From: Paenibacillus lignilyticus
GTDB taxonomy: Bacteria > Bacillota > Bacilli > Paenibacillales > Paenibacillaceae
Length of the DNA stretch: 64,000 nt
Direction of reading: 5' to 3'
NCBI RefSeq assembly: GCF_017942085.1
Contig: NZ_JAGKSP010000004.1
Coordinates: forward strand, 370,775 to 434,774
This document shows positions 42,725-52,411 of the stretch, in pieces. The position numbers were made by a program, and so were the translations under genes. Each line of letters starts with the position of its first letter. Within the stretch, counting starts at the first letter, position 1. The notes beneath the pieces were generated by a model that did not search any database, was not told where the DNA came from, and saw nothing but the letters and a program-made list of their open reading frames with translations.

Positions 42725-44137
42725 ATGCGCGATAAGCAATGGGATCTCCTCATTAAAGGCGGCAGCGTCGTGCTGCCGGACGGCGTTGAGGTACTCGACA
42801 TCGGGATTACAGATGGACGAATAACCGGCTTGGCATCGAATCTATCGACGGAGGCCGCGAAGCTCGTCATTTCAGCAGCAGGCAAGCATATTTTCGCCGG
42901 CGTAGTGGATGCCCATGTGCATTTCAATGAGCCCGGGCTTGGAGATTGGGAAGGTTTCGCTACCGGGACTGCGGCACTGGCTGCCGGAGGCTGCACCTCG
43001 TTCATAGATATGCCGCTTAATGGACTGCCTCCAACCATAAACCTACCCGCTTTAAAATTGAAGCTGGATGCAGCAGCCGGAGAGAACGGTTCGCGTGTGG
43101 ATTTTGCCGTCTGGGGAGGGCTTGTCCCTGGAAATATCGGCGATTTGGCGGCACTATCGGAAGCGGGAGTGGTCGGGTACAAAGCATTCATGTCCTACCC
43201 CGGTGACACGGGAGATGGCTGCTTCATGAATGTAGACGCCGAGACATTGCTGGAAGGCATGAAAGTTATCGCCTCGCTGGGCGGGATCTTGGCGCTTCAT
43301 GCGGAGGATGAAACGATTGTATCGGCGCTGGCTGCTGCCAAGCAAGCGGAAGGCAAGGTGAGCATGCGAGATTATTTGGATGCCAGGCCGCCGGCCGCTG
43401 AATGGGAAGCGGTGAAGCAGGCGCTGCATATGGCGCAGCAAACGGGCTGCAAGCTGCATTTTGTCCATATCAGTACGCCTGAGGCGATTGATCTTATTAG
43501 CGAGGCTAAGCAATCGGGACTCGATGTCTCCGCGGAAACCTGTCCGCATTATTTGGTTTTCACGGACGAGGATGTGATACGGATTGGCGCCGGCGCGAAA
43601 TGCTCGCCACCGATCCGATCCCATCGAGAACGCGAAGGGTTATGGGGACAGCTTGCTGAAGGCAGAATTGATAGTATCGCTTCCGATCACTCTCCTTGCC
43701 CGCCGGGGATGAAGGAAGTGAAGGATGGGAATTATTTCGGCGTTTGGGGCGGCATACTTGGCGCGCAGAGCTTGCTTGAAAGCATCGTGAGCGAGGGCGG
43801 GTTGAAACGCGGCATTCCGCTTCACGTATTGTCGAGGGCCATGTCGGCAGCGCCGGCAGAACGATTCGGATTCGGGGATAAGAAAGGGCAGATATCGCTC
43901 GGATTTGATGCCGACTTGGCTATTGTGGATTTGGCTTCTCCCTATGTGCTTACTGAGCGGCATTTGAAATATCGGCATCCGCATAGCGCATACGTCGGTT
44001 ATGCGTTTGGCTGCCAAGTAGACATGACTCTGCTGCGCGGGAATATCCTCTATAACAGAAGCGCAGATGCAGGTGACAAGGATACAACTGTCCGATCGAT
44101 GGGTCAGCGATTGCGGCCACATGCTTCTGGGATTTGA
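42725..44137 (+). CDS. allB: Allantoinase
   Basis: The start at ATG 42725 has AGGAGGT 7 nt ahead; upstream in-frame sequence to 42689 lacks a binding site. The 470-residue cyclic amidohydrolase has metal ligands H64 and H66 in DAHVHFNEPG, the carbamylated lysine K153 in GYKAFMSYPG, histidines in LALHAEDE and HFVHISTPE, and aspartate in SDHSPC. The segments GDWEGFATGTAALAAGG and DMPLNGLPPT are as in allantoinases. It opens allantoin to allantoate in the cytoplasm. The next gene, allantoate amidohydrolase, follows after 22 bases. Confidence 0.92.
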   Translation: MRDKQWDLLIKGGSVVLPDGVEVLDIGITDGRITGLASNLSTEAAKLVISAAGKHIFAGVVDAHVHFNEPGLGDWEGFATGTAALAAGGCTSFIDMPLNGLPPTINLPALKLKLDAAAGENGSRVDFAVWGGLVPGNIGDLAALSEAGVVGYKAFMSYPGDTGDGCFMNVDAETLLEGMKVIASLGGILALHAEDETIVSALAAAKQAEGKVSMRDYLDARPPAAEWEAVKQALHMAQQTGCKLHFVHISTPEAIDLISEAKQSGLDVSAETCPHYLVFTDEDVIRIGAGAKCSPPIRSHREREGLWGQLAEGRIDSIASDHSPCPPGMKEVKDGNYFGVWGGILGAQSLLESIVSEGGLKRGIPLHVLSRAMSAAPAERFGFGDKKGQISLGFDADLAIVDLASPYVLTERHLKYRHPHSAYVGYAFGCQVDMTLLRGNILYNRSADAGDKDTTVRSMGQRLRPHASGI

Positions 44138-44159
44138 ATAGGCGGGGAGGGGCTCTACT

Positions 44160-45407
44160 GTGAAGGCAAGCAAAGGGACATCAGAGCTGCTGGCGGAGCT
44201 CGCGACGATTGGCGAAGATCCGCGCGGAGGCGTCACTCGGCTGCTGTATGATTCAGCCTGGCGGCAAGCGCAGCAAGCGGTTGCTCGCATGATGGCTGAT
44301 GCCGGGCTCGCTGTTGCCATCGATGAAGTCGGCAATGTATATGGGACGCTGGCCGGATCTGATGCCGCAGCGTCGCATGTGCTGACCGGGTCGCATATCG
44401 ACACGGTGCCATGCGGAGGACACTATGACGGCGCTCTGGGAATCGCAGCCGGCATCGCGGCGCTCTCACAGCTGCAGCTGCAGCATGGACAGCCCCGCCG
44501 CACGCTTGAAGTGGTATCGTTCTGTGAGGAAGAAGGGAGCCGCTTCCCGCTGGCGTATTGGGGATCGGGCAATGTTACGGGCAGCAAGCGCTTCGATGGA
44601 GCATTGGCAGCGAAGGATTCCGAGGGCATCTCGCTACGCGAGGCGATGATAGGCGCGGGATTCGAGCCGGATGCGCATCGGCGAAGCAAGCGGACGGACA
44701 TCGGCATGTACATCGAGCTGCATATCGAGCAAGGCGAAGTGATGGAGCGGGCGCAATGCGATATCGGTGTCGTAGATGCCATCTGCGGACAGCGGCGCTA
44801 CTTCGTAGCTATAGAAGGGCGCAGCGGCCATGCGGGCACGACGCCAATGGCGATCCGCGAGGATGCATTGGCAGCGGGAGCGGAAATGCTCGTCTGGCTG
44901 CGCCAAGCTGCCGTAGAGCAAGGGGATGGTCTTGTGGCAACGGTGGGGAAGATGGATGTTTCGCCTAATATCGCCAACGTCATACCCGGCAAAGTTCGCT
45001 TCTCCGTAGACATTCGGCACCGGGATGAAGCCGTGATTACCGCTTTCTGCGAGCGGACGTTTGAAGCATTCAATGAGGCAGCGGCTCGTCATAGCTGCGG
45101 TATGACGATGTCGTGTTGGCTGAACGAACGTCCTGCGCCAATGGACGCTGCGATACAAGAGCGCATAGCTCGCATTGCCGATTGGAAAGGGTATTCGCAT
45201 ATGACGCTCAGCAGCGGAGCCGGCCATGACGCTGGATTGTTCGCGCCGCACTGTGCGTGCGGGATGATCTTCATCCCGAGCCAGGGCGGCATCAGTCACT
45301 CACCGCTGGAATATACAGCCCCGGAAGCCATTGCGCGAGGCACTGAACTGTTAACTGAACTACTCTATCAACTTGCCTATGTGGAGGAGTCCCATGAAGA
45401 GATATAA
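44160..45407 (+). CDS. allC: Allantoate amidohydrolase (M20-type)
   Basis: The 415-residue protein starts at GTG 44160 with GCGGGGAGGGG upstream. Metal-site motifs are GSHIDTVPCGGHYDGALG, EEEGSRF and, near the end, SSGAGHDAGLFA. The dimer domain (GRSGHAGTTPM) is as in allantoate amidohydrolases and N-carbamoyl-amino-acid hydrolases of family M20. With allB before it and pucG after it, allantoate hydrolysis to ureidoglycine, CO2 and ammonia is the best reading. Its 3' end overlaps the start of the next gene by 14 bases. Confidence 0.9.
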   Translation: MKASKGTSELLAELATIGEDPRGGVTRLLYDSAWRQAQQAVARMMADAGLAVAIDEVGNVYGTLAGSDAAASHVLTGSHIDTVPCGGHYDGALGIAAGIAALSQLQLQHGQPRRTLEVVSFCEEEGSRFPLAYWGSGNVTGSKRFDGALAAKDSEGISLREAMIGAGFEPDAHRRSKRTDIGMYIELHIEQGEVMERAQCDIGVVDAICGQRRYFVAIEGRSGHAGTTPMAIREDALAAGAEMLVWLRQAAVEQGDGLVATVGKMDVSPNIANVIPGKVRFSVDIRHRDEAVITAFCERTFEAFNEAAARHSCGMTMSCWLNERPAPMDAAIQERIARIADWKGYSHMTLSSGAGHDAGLFAPHCACGMIFIPSQGGISHSPLEYTAPEAIARGTELLTELLYQLAYVEESHEEI

Positions 45408-46638
45408 GGATTTATCTCCCTCGCCCCGTATTATACTGACACCGGGTCCCGTCGAGGTTGATCCGCGTGTATCCAGAGCCCTATCCTATCCGATGCTCGG
45501 TCAATTCGATCCGGAGTTTACGGCGCTCATGAATGAGACGATGCAAATGCTGCGCGAGCTCTTCCGAACGTCCAACCGATGGGCCTTCCCGGTAGACGGT
45601 ACTTCCCGTTCAGGGCTGGAGGCGGTGCTAACCGGACTCATCGAGCCCGGAGACCGGGTGCTCGTTCCGATCTTCGGCCGATTCGGCTATTTGCTCGCCG
45701 AAATCGCGGAGCGCTGCGGCGCGGAAGTCGTGACCATCGAGACGGAGTGGGGCACTGTGTTTGATCCGGGCGAAGTCATCGATGCCATCGACAGACTCAA
45801 GCCGGATCTCATAGCCATCGTACATGGCGAGACTTCGACGGGCCGCATGCAGCCGCTTGAGGCGATTGGCCGAGCCTGCCGCGAACGGGAGCTTCTGCTC
45901 ATCGTGGATGCGGTTGCGACAATCGGCGGCGTTCCCGTCGAGACGGATGCCTGGCAGCTCGACGCCGTGATCGGCGGAACGCAGAAATGCTTATCTGTTC
46001 CATCCGGCATGTCTCCTATCACGTATAACGATCGGGTAGAGGCGAAGCTAATGCGCCGCAAAAGAATTGAGAAGGGCATTCAGCCGGATGGATACATCGA
46101 GAAGGACCCCTCCTTATTCATTCGCAGCAATTACTTGGACCTGACGCAGCTGCAGGACTATTGGAGTCCGCAGCGGCTGAACCATCATACCGAAGCGACG
46201 GCGATGCTGTATGGACTTCGAGAAGGGCTGCGTCTTGTACTGGAAGAAGGACTGGAGGAGCGGTTTGCGCGTCACCGCCTGCATGAGCGTGCGCTGGTTG
46301 CGGGACTCGAAGCGATGGGACTAACGCGATACGGCGACGATAGCTGCAAGATGCCTGTCGTTACTTGTGTTTGCATTCCCTCAAACGTGGACGGAGAAGC
46401 GGTACGCAGCCAGCTCTTAGCGGATTTCGGCATCGAAATCGCGAGCTCATTCGGCCCGCTTAAGGGTCAGATTTGGCGGATCGGCACAATGGGCTACAGT
46501 TGTCGCAAATCCAATATATTGCTTGGCTTGGCAGCGCTCGAAGCGGTATTGCCGCTGCACGGCGCAAGCATCGTTCCGGGTGCGGCAATTTCGGCGGCGC
46601 TCGTTATTTATGCGGAAGGGGCGAAGCCGGATGCATAA
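45394..46638 (+). CDS. pucG: (S)-ureidoglycine-glyoxylate aminotransferase
   Basis: The start is ATG 45394, with GGAGGAG (45383-45389) upstream inside the end of allC. The 414-residue class V aminotransferase has LTPGPVEVDPRV, GQFDPEFTALMNE and the PLP-lysine K198 in GGTQKCLSVPSG. The segment HGETSTGRMQPLEAIG is the usual PucG/alanine-glyoxylate transaminase pattern. It moves the amino group of ureidoglycine to glyoxylate, giving glycine and oxalurate. The close order allB-allC-pucG supports this specific role. Confidence 0.9.
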   Translation: MKRYKDLSPSPRIILTPGPVEVDPRVSRALSYPMLGQFDPEFTALMNETMQMLRELFRTSNRWAFPVDGTSRSGLEAVLTGLIEPGDRVLVPIFGRFGYLLAEIAERCGAEVVTIETEWGTVFDPGEVIDAIDRLKPDLIAIVHGETSTGRMQPLEAIGRACRERELLLIVDAVATIGGVPVETDAWQLDAVIGGTQKCLSVPSGMSPITYNDRVEAKLMRRKRIEKGIQPDGYIEKDPSLFIRSNYLDLTQLQDYWSPQRLNHHTEATAMLYGLREGLRLVLEEGLEERFARHRLHERALVAGLEAMGLTRYGDDSCKMPVVTCVCIPSNVDGEAVRSQLLADFGIEIASSFGPLKGQIWRIGTMGYSCRKSNILLGLAALEAVLPLHGASIVPGAAISAALVIYAEGAKPDA

Positions 46639-48232
46639 CTTGATGCCGCGATCTTATCGCGATATGGTGACGACGCCGCATTACTTGGCGAGTCAAGTGG
46701 GAAGCGCGATTCTCATTCAAGGCGGCAATGCGATAGACGCTGCCGTGGCGGTCAGCGCTGCACTCGCAGTCGTGTATCCGCATATGACAGGGCTTGGCGG
46801 CGACAGCTTCTTCATGATCTATTCCGCGCAAGCAGGTAAGCTCGTTGGCCTTAACGGCAGCGGTCGAGCAGCAGCGGCAGCGAATCCGGCTCATTTCCTT
46901 AGGGATGGGATGAGTCGCCCTCCTGATCGCGGTGTGCAGAGCGCGATAACGGTTCCCGGCATGGTGGATGCATGGTGGGAAGTGTGGTCGAAATACGGCA
47001 AGCTGCCATGGGAAGATCTGCTGCGGCCTGCGCTCCGATATGCGGAAGAAGGCGTACCGATTTCGCGCAATTTGCATGTATGGATGGCTCGCGATGAGCC
47101 GTTGCTGCGAGCTGATCCTATTTTGCGCGACTTGTACATCGATCCATTAATGAACACCATTAAGCCTGAAGGGGCGAAGCTCAAACAGCCTCAGCTGGCC
47201 GATTCGCTGCGCACGCTGATGCAGGAAGGTCGCGATGCCTTCTACGAAGGTTCACTGATGAAAGCGATCATCGATGCGGTGCGTGCGGACGGCGGTTTAC
47301 TTGCCGAATCGGATTTCACCTCGCACCGCAGCGAGTGGGCGGAGCCGCTCGCTGTAGAATATAGAGGGGTGCAGGTCTGTCAAATGCCCCCCAACTCGCA
47401 AGGCTTTTCCCTCCTTATGATGTTGAATATGCTGGAGCTGTTTGATCTGAAGCGTATTCCGCGCAACTCTTCAGCCTTCTATCATTTGGTAACCGAGGTG
47501 GTGAAGCGGGCATTTCGTTACCGGGATATGCATCTCAGTGATCCGGCATTCAACTCGATTCCGCTTGAGCTGCTGCTAAGCAGAGAAATGGCGGAGCAGC
47601 TGGTCGACGAGATACGGAAAAACCCTGCGCAGACAAGTGAATTCGAATCCGAGCCCGCAGGTCAAGACACCGCATATGCGGCAGTAGTCGACGAAGAGGG
47701 AAATGCCGTGTCATTCATTCAAAGCCTCTATTATGATTTCGGCTCCGCATATACGGCAGGGCAGACAGGCATTATTTTGCAAAATCGCGGTTCCTACTTT
47801 TCTCTGGATCATGCTCATCCTAATGTGCTGGCACCGGGAAAACGTCCCTTCCACACCCTTATGCCAGGTATGGCGCTGAAGGATGGGAAGCCGATTATGC
47901 TGATGGGCACGCAGGGAGGAGAAGGGCAGCCGCAGACGCAGCTGTCGCTTATTACCGGAGTATTGGACTACGGCTGCTCGATCCATGAAGCTATTAGCTT
48001 ACCGCGGTGGGTGTACGGTCGCACTTGGGGCGACGATAGTGATCGGCTTCGATTGGAGAACCGCGATCTCGGCGATGCCGCTGAGCGATTGAAAGCTTGG
48101 GGGCATAAGGTCGATGTGGTAGATGGCTGGGACGGCATGATGGGCCAGGCGCAAGGTATCCTCATTGGCTGTGACGGCATTATCAGCGGAGCGGCGGATC
48201 CAAGGGGAGATGGACTTGCTATAGGCAGTTAG
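46631..48232 (+). CDS. Gamma-glutamyltransferase-like Ntn hydrolase (in allantoin operon)
   Basis: The start is ATG 46631, with GAAGGGG (46615-46621) at 9 nt; it overlaps the pucG stop by 8 bases. The 533-residue protein has an Ntn-hydrolase split point GQDTAYAAVVDEEG with T347 as likely nucleophile, and the family front SQVGSAILIQGGNAIDAAVA. No signal peptide is seen, so it is cytoplasmic. Its job in an allantoin operon is not established; family members also cleave glutathione, glutaryl or amide substrates. Its tight coupling argues for a role in purine nitrogen use. Confidence 0.85.
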   Translation: MHNLMPRSYRDMVTTPHYLASQVGSAILIQGGNAIDAAVAVSAALAVVYPHMTGLGGDSFFMIYSAQAGKLVGLNGSGRAAAAANPAHFLRDGMSRPPDRGVQSAITVPGMVDAWWEVWSKYGKLPWEDLLRPALRYAEEGVPISRNLHVWMARDEPLLRADPILRDLYIDPLMNTIKPEGAKLKQPQLADSLRTLMQEGRDAFYEGSLMKAIIDAVRADGGLLAESDFTSHRSEWAEPLAVEYRGVQVCQMPPNSQGFSLLMMLNMLELFDLKRIPRNSSAFYHLVTEVVKRAFRYRDMHLSDPAFNSIPLELLLSREMAEQLVDEIRKNPAQTSEFESEPAGQDTAYAAVVDEEGNAVSFIQSLYYDFGSAYTAGQTGIILQNRGSYFSLDHAHPNVLAPGKRPFHTLMPGMALKDGKPIMLMGTQGGEGQPQTQLSLITGVLDYGCSIHEAISLPRWVYGRTWGDDSDRLRLENRDLGDAAERLKAWGHKVDVVDGWDGMMGQAQGILIGCDGIISGAADPRGDGLAIGS

Positions 48233-48397
48233 CGTACATAATGCGATGATAAACTAACATTTTCTTAACTTTTCTTGTAAAAACTCGTTTTGATCTAATT
48301 TTTATGCATAACCTTCTTAAACATTTACCGCTTAAACTTGGAGATAGCTGGGAGTTAACCAGAAACTATTCACTTCAAGTAGGGGGCAAATCAAGAG

Positions 48398-50275
48398 ATG
48401 GTTCGAAAAGCACTTCAACTGTTCACATTCCGCAAGTTAGCAACACGGTTCTCAGCAGTAACCCTATTCATCATGATTACCATCGTTGCAGCCATGTCAA
48501 TCGCACTTTTCTTGCCCAACTCCACCTTGTTTCATAATCAGATCGATCAAGAGTTGGCGTTAACGACAGAGAATATAGCCACTTCATTTGATCATAACCT
48601 GCAGGCAGAGTTAACCAAGCTGGAGTCCATTGCAAGCTACGCACAACTGCTTGGCCCTGACAAAGCGCGCCATTTGGAGCTGGTTAAAGCCTTTGCTTCG
48701 CAGCACAAAGAATTTGGGCAAGGCGTTTCCATCTCCATGGATCTGGAGGGCAAGAACGCCGTGTTAAGTACGGGGTTGAGCATCGACCTATCGGGAAGAA
48801 CTTATATACCGCAGCTGAGACGCGGAGAGTCGGCGATTGCGCCTCCTGCACGTTCCAAGGCCGATCCTTCGACTTTGATTGTTCCTTTTGCAGCTCCGCT
48901 GATGAAGGATGGCATTACTTACGGTTTCTATTCCTCGGCTATTGAAATCAATGAAGCTACCCGCGTTATACGTGATACGAAAGTCGGCGACACCGGCTAC
49001 GCAATCCTTCTGGATATGAACGGGACATTCGTCTATTATCCGGATTCCTCTTATATCATGAAGAAAAATATTGCTGATCTGGGTGTTCCTGAGATTACTG
49101 CGGCGTTTGAGTCGGCGAAGCAAGGGAAACCAACCGCCTATTCCTATGAATTTGGCGGCGTGAAGAAAATCGGTTTCGCTTACGGAACCGAAACCGGCTT
49201 TGTGACCATGCTTGCCGTTCCAGAGAGTGAACTCATGGCACCCATCAATAAAATGATGCGCACTACGCTGATCACGGCACTCGTTGTGGCTTTGGCCGCT
49301 TTGATCGCGATTTATGCGTTTACTACCAGAATGGTTAAGCCGATCATCTATATTACTGCTATGGTGAAGAAGTTGTCGACCGGCGATTTCCGTCCGAGAA
49401 TCGAAATTCGCTCCAAGGATGAACTGGGTGAATTAGCCGCCCATATGAACGGGATGCTGGATGGGTTATCCAGCATGATCGAGCAGGTTTCGAAAGCTTC
49501 CGTGGGGGTTGCATCTTCCGCTGAACAAATTACGATCAGTACGGATGAAGTAGCCAAAGGCAGTGTAGATCAGGCAGCGCAAGCAGGTGTCATGTCCGAA
49601 TTGTTCGGTAGTCTGGATAATTCCATCCGGTCCGTTTCGACAAGCGCAAGGGAAGCGAAATCGCTTTCCGGCGAAACGGTGAACATTGCAAAAGAAGGCA
49701 CGAACCTGATCAATCAGACGATCGGTCAGATGGACGAAGTGAACCGGCATATGGCACAGCTGGAGAGCGATTCGCGCAAAATCGGGGATATTAGCGGGGT
49801 TATCAACGATATTGCGGAGCAAACGAATCTGTTGGCCTTGAATGCGGCAATTGAAGCAGCGCGTGCAGGCGAACAAGGACGCGGCTTTGCGGTTGTTGCA
49901 GATGAAGTGCGCAAATTGGCTGAACGAAGCGGTGACGCGACCAGACAAATCGCAGGGATCATTAAAGTCATGCAGAACAGCGCGGAGAAGAGCGTGCTTG
50001 CGGTTGGTGAGAGTGTGGCCCAGTTTGCCAAAACGAGAGATTCCTTCAGCGATATCGTCATGAATGTGCAAATGACCTCAAGCAAAGTCGAAGAAATCTT
50101 CAAGGACAGCCAGGGACAAGCCGCTGCATCAGGCGAGGTTATGCAATCGATCAGCTCGGTTGCGGCGATCAGCGAACAATCCGCAGCAGCAGCAGAAGAG
50201 ACGGCCGCTTCCTCGCAGGAGCTGTCCTATATGGCCGCGAAGCTTAATGAATCGGTTGAGAAGTTCAAATATTAA
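48398..50275 (+). CDS. Methyl-accepting chemotaxis protein with dCache domain
   Basis: The 625-residue protein starts at ATG 48398 with TAGGGGGC upstream. It has a first helix (~22-42), a double-Cache outer domain (~45-270; [36 protein letters not shown]), a second helix (~284-305), a HAMP domain, and the signalling coiled coil with the tip [20 protein letters not shown]. It binds a small molecule or protein outside the cell and controls CheA. The gene is alone, with a terminator 28 bases after the stop. Confidence 0.92.
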   Translation: MVRKALQLFTFRKLATRFSAVTLFIMITIVAAMSIALFLPNSTLFHNQIDQELALTTENIATSFDHNLQAELTKLESIASYAQLLGPDKARHLELVKAFASQHKEFGQGVSISMDLEGKNAVLSTGLSIDLSGRTYIPQLRRGESAIAPPARSKADPSTLIVPFAAPLMKDGITYGFYSSAIEINEATRVIRDTKVGDTGYAILLDMNGTFVYYPDSSYIMKKNIADLGVPEITAAFESAKQGKPTAYSYEFGGVKKIGFAYGTETGFVTMLAVPESELMAPINKMMRTTLITALVVALAALIAIYAFTTRMVKPIIYITAMVKKLSTGDFRPRIEIRSKDELGELAAHMNGMLDGLSSMIEQVSKASVGVASSAEQITISTDEVAKGSVDQAAQAGVMSELFGSLDNSIRSVSTSAREAKSLSGETVNIAKEGTNLINQTIGQMDEVNRHMAQLESDSRKIGDISGVINDIAEQTNLLALNAAIEAARAGEQGRGFAVVADEVRKLAERSGDATRQIAGIIKVMQNSAEKSVLAVGESVAQFAKTRDSFSDIVMNVQMTSSKVEEIFKDSQGQAAASGEVMQSISSVAAISEQSAAAAEETAASSQELSYMAAKLNESVEKFKY

Positions 50276-50302
50276 TCGTTCTCGCGATGCGGGAATAGAG
50301 GG

Positions 50303-50333
50303 AAAAGACGTGCCGGTTGGCGCGTCTTTTTTA
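50303..50333 (+). terminator. Terminator after chemoreceptor
   Basis: AAAAGACG and CGTCTTTT pair around ~12 nt and are followed by TT. Confidence 0.8.
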
Positions 50334-50377
50334 TATTGGCATTAAGGAGGAACTTCCGAAAATCCGGCGAAGCTAGT

Positions 50378-50730
50378 GCTTCCGCGGTTCGTTGGAATAT
50401 CGGAATCCCGGTAATCCTGGGCCAATAAGGCTTCCGCGGTTCGTTGAATTTCGCAACCCCGGTAAACCGGCGAGCAAATGCCTCCGCGGTTCGTTAGGTT
50501 GTCGTGGTAATGCGCATATTTGCCCCCGAATAGTCCAAAAAAATTCTAACGAATCGTACAGGTCTTATTTGCCCTAAATTAGCCCAAATAAAAAACTAAC
50601 GAATCGTACAGGTCTTATTTGTGGGTTTTTGGGGATTTGGCAGTCGTTTTCTCCGAAATAAGACCTCCACGATTCGTTAGATTATCGGAACCTCGAAATC
50701 CGACAAAATAAGACCTCTACGATTCGTTAG
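50378..50730. repeat. 50-nt repeat block, family A, left module
   Basis: Three diverged units carrying TCCGCGGTTCGTT start at 50378, 50430 and 50480. Two units with CTAACGAATCGTACAGGTC start at 50546 and 50596, exactly 50 nt apart. Two units in the opposite direction (AAATAAGACCTC, then ACGATTCGTTAG) start at 50656 and 50706, again exactly 50 nt apart. The outer sequence of each unit (TCGGAACCTCGAAATCCG) is also conserved. The forward and reverse pairs can fold into one long hairpin. Confidence 0.85.
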
Positions 50731-50759
50731 CTGTTCGCGCCACGTGGAATGGGAGTTCT

Positions 50760-51060
50760 AAAAGTAGATTGCGGAATGTAGAATGTGTGATTTGTGATGT
50801 GGAATGCGAATATTGGATGTAGATGGCGAATGTAGAATGTAGATTGCGTGAAGTGTGATTTGGGATGCGAATATTGGATGTAGATTGCGTGACGTGTGAT
50901 GTGGAATGCGAGTATTGGATGTAGATGGTGGAATATAGAATGCAAAAAGCAAAATGCGAGTTGCGGTATTTAGTAGGTTTATTTGTGATGTGCGAGCTGC
51001 GTGACGTTTATTGTGTAATGGGAGTTTCGAGTTCTTGTCAGTTGTACAATGCGGACTCCG
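50760..51060. repeat. Irregular GATGTGGAATGCGA repeats
   Basis: The phrase ATGCGAATATTGGATGTAGAT recurs near 50804, 50865 and 50906 (third copy with AGT for AAT), set among shorter GTAGAATGT and GTGATGTG motifs. No frame or regular period is evident, so this is degenerate low-complexity sequence rather than a clean tandem array. Confidence 0.6.
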
Positions 51061-51106
51061 GCATGCGAAATGCACTTTTTGCCCTAACTTAGTAGGCTCA
51101 AAAATT

Positions 51107-51291
51107 CTAACGAATCGTACAGGGCTTATTTGTCCCTAAATAGTCCAAAAAAAATTCTAACGAACTGTACAGGTCTTATTTGAGGATTTTTGGGCGTTTG
51201 GCAGTCGATTTCACCGAAATAAGTCCTCTACGATTCGTTAGATTCTCGGAACCTCGAAAACCGGCAAAATAAGACCTCCACGATTCGTTAG
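51107..51291. repeat. 50-nt repeat block, family A, right module
   Basis: Two forward units (CTAACGAATCGTACAGGGC at 51107; CTAACGAACTGTACAGGTC at 51157) and two reverse units (start of AAATAAG at 51217 and 51267) repeat the arrangement of the left module with the same 50-nt spacing. The spacer TTTGGCAGTCG and the end TTAGCTGTTCGCGCC are the same in both modules, so this is a duplicated block of about 190 bases. Confidence 0.85.
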
Positions 51292-51340
51292 CTGTTCGCG
51301 CCGCGCGTGGAATGTGATTTGCGGTGAGCAGGTTGCAAAT

Positions 51341-51450
51341 TGAGAGGAGCGAGGGACGTGACGCGGAATGAGGAATGAGAGGAGCGAGGGACGTGATGTG
51401 GAATTAGGAGTGTGAGAAGCGAGCGGCATGACGCGGAATGCGAGATGCAA
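51341..51450. repeat. ~35-nt tandem array, three copies
   Basis: GAGAGGAGCGAGGGACGTGA starts at 51342 and again at 51377 (35 nt apart), with a third, changed copy (GAGAAGCGAGCGGCATGA) at about 51414. The following GCGGAATG element is shared by the first and third copies. Confidence 0.65.
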
Positions 51451-51506
51451 AATGCGAGTTGCGCCATGCAGCGCGGGCGAAATAACGCGCTACTTGTCCC
51501 CCAACT

Positions 51507-51542
51507 AAAAACGCGCAGGACTCAATGTCTTGCGCGCTTTTA
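51507..51542. terminator. Hairpin at the end of the repeat region
   Basis: AAAACGCGCAGGAC pairs with GTCTTGCGCGCTTTT with mismatches around 5 nt. It lies 80 bases past the stop of the minus-strand FecCD fragment and could end its old transcript; the right arm also has a T-run for the plus strand. Confidence 0.6.
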
Positions 51543-51621
51543 CCGCAGGTTGGCTGCGAGGTTTACAGTATGATTATGCAAGGTTGTACTTGCGATTGTT
51601 CAACTAGCAGGTGCGCCAGAG

Positions 51622-52317
51622 CTATGCGTTTCTGTTGCGATAGAGCAAGAAGATGAAGAACGGCGCTCCGATGCCCGCTGTAAAGACGCCGACCGGAATG
51701 TCGTAAGGCAAGAAAGCGGTGCGGGCGACTGTATCCGCTAGGACGACCATGAGTCCGCCGATCAAGGCAGCGATCGGAAGTACGCCGCCGAAGGCCGGGC
51801 CTACGAGCTTGCGAGTCATATGCGGTGCGATCAACCCGACGAAAGAGATGGCTCCGCCGACCGAAACCGCCGCACCGGCTAACGCGACGCTGATCATAAG
51901 CAGCACGAAACGTTGACGCTGCGCGGCGCTGCCTACCCCTTTGGCAATATCATCGCCCATCTGCAGCACATTGACGTTCCGTGCGAACAGGAAGGAGAGG
52001 GGGATAAAGACGCAGACCCATGGCAAGATGGTCCATACCATTTTCCAATCGGTGCCGTAGACTGTACCCGTAAGCCAGACATAAGCTTGCGAAGCGGTAT
52101 AGATCGGATTCATAACGAGCATGACCTTCGTAACCGAGGCAAGCAGAAAATTGATGCCGATGCCGATGAGCACGAGGCGAATTGGCGTTACGCCCTTCTT
52201 CCAAGCGAGCAAGTAGATCAGGATCGAGGTTATGCCTGCGCCTGCCATAGCCGCAACCGGCAGCCACGCGATGCTAAGCGTACCCGAGACGATTATGATA
52301 ATCGTTCTCAATTGCAT
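51622..52317 (-). pseudogene. N-terminally truncated FecCD siderophore permease
   Basis: The 231-residue frame contains the C-terminal two thirds of a FecCD/BtuC-type permease: VLIGIGINFLLASVTKV, YVWLTGTVYG, SFVGLIAPHMTRKLVGP and PYDIPVGVFTAGIGAPFF. Whole family members have about 330 residues, so roughly the first 105, including the first three or so helices, are missing. No binding protein, ATPase or second permease is near. The 94 bases upstream hold no start-like signal, and the protein would be unlikely to fold. I infer a deletion remnant. Confidence 0.8.
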
Positions 52318-52411
52318 TTGTCAATGAATTCCTGCTGATCCTATACGCCCCAGAGCGCGGATATGGTAGACTATTGAAAAATAGCTTTTACAGAAAGTGG
52401 TGTAAGCGTAG

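Larger units (their letters stand above)
50334..51621. other. 1.3-kb gene-free region made mainly of repeats
   Basis: No protein-like frame is seen on either strand. The region contains three repeat kinds: 50-nt-spaced palindromic units (50378-50730 and 51107-51291), irregular GATGTGGAATGCGA-type repeats (about 50760-51060) and a ~35-nt tandem array (51341-51450). It ends in a terminator-like hairpin (51507-51542). Confidence 0.75.

Noticed and set aside
48310..48345. SigmaD-type promoter ahead of the chemoreceptor (TAAA ... GGAGATAG)
   Set aside because: Only 5 of 8 bases of the -10 fit and the spacing is 18 instead of about 15.
50378..50730. CRISPR array
   Set aside because: Spacing is regular, but the sections between cores are also conserved, units occur in both directions, and no cas genes are present.
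50727..51075. Minus-strand frames in the repeat region
   Set aside because: Their product is low-complexity (repeating HIPHPIFAFHIT-like text) caused by the DNA repeats.
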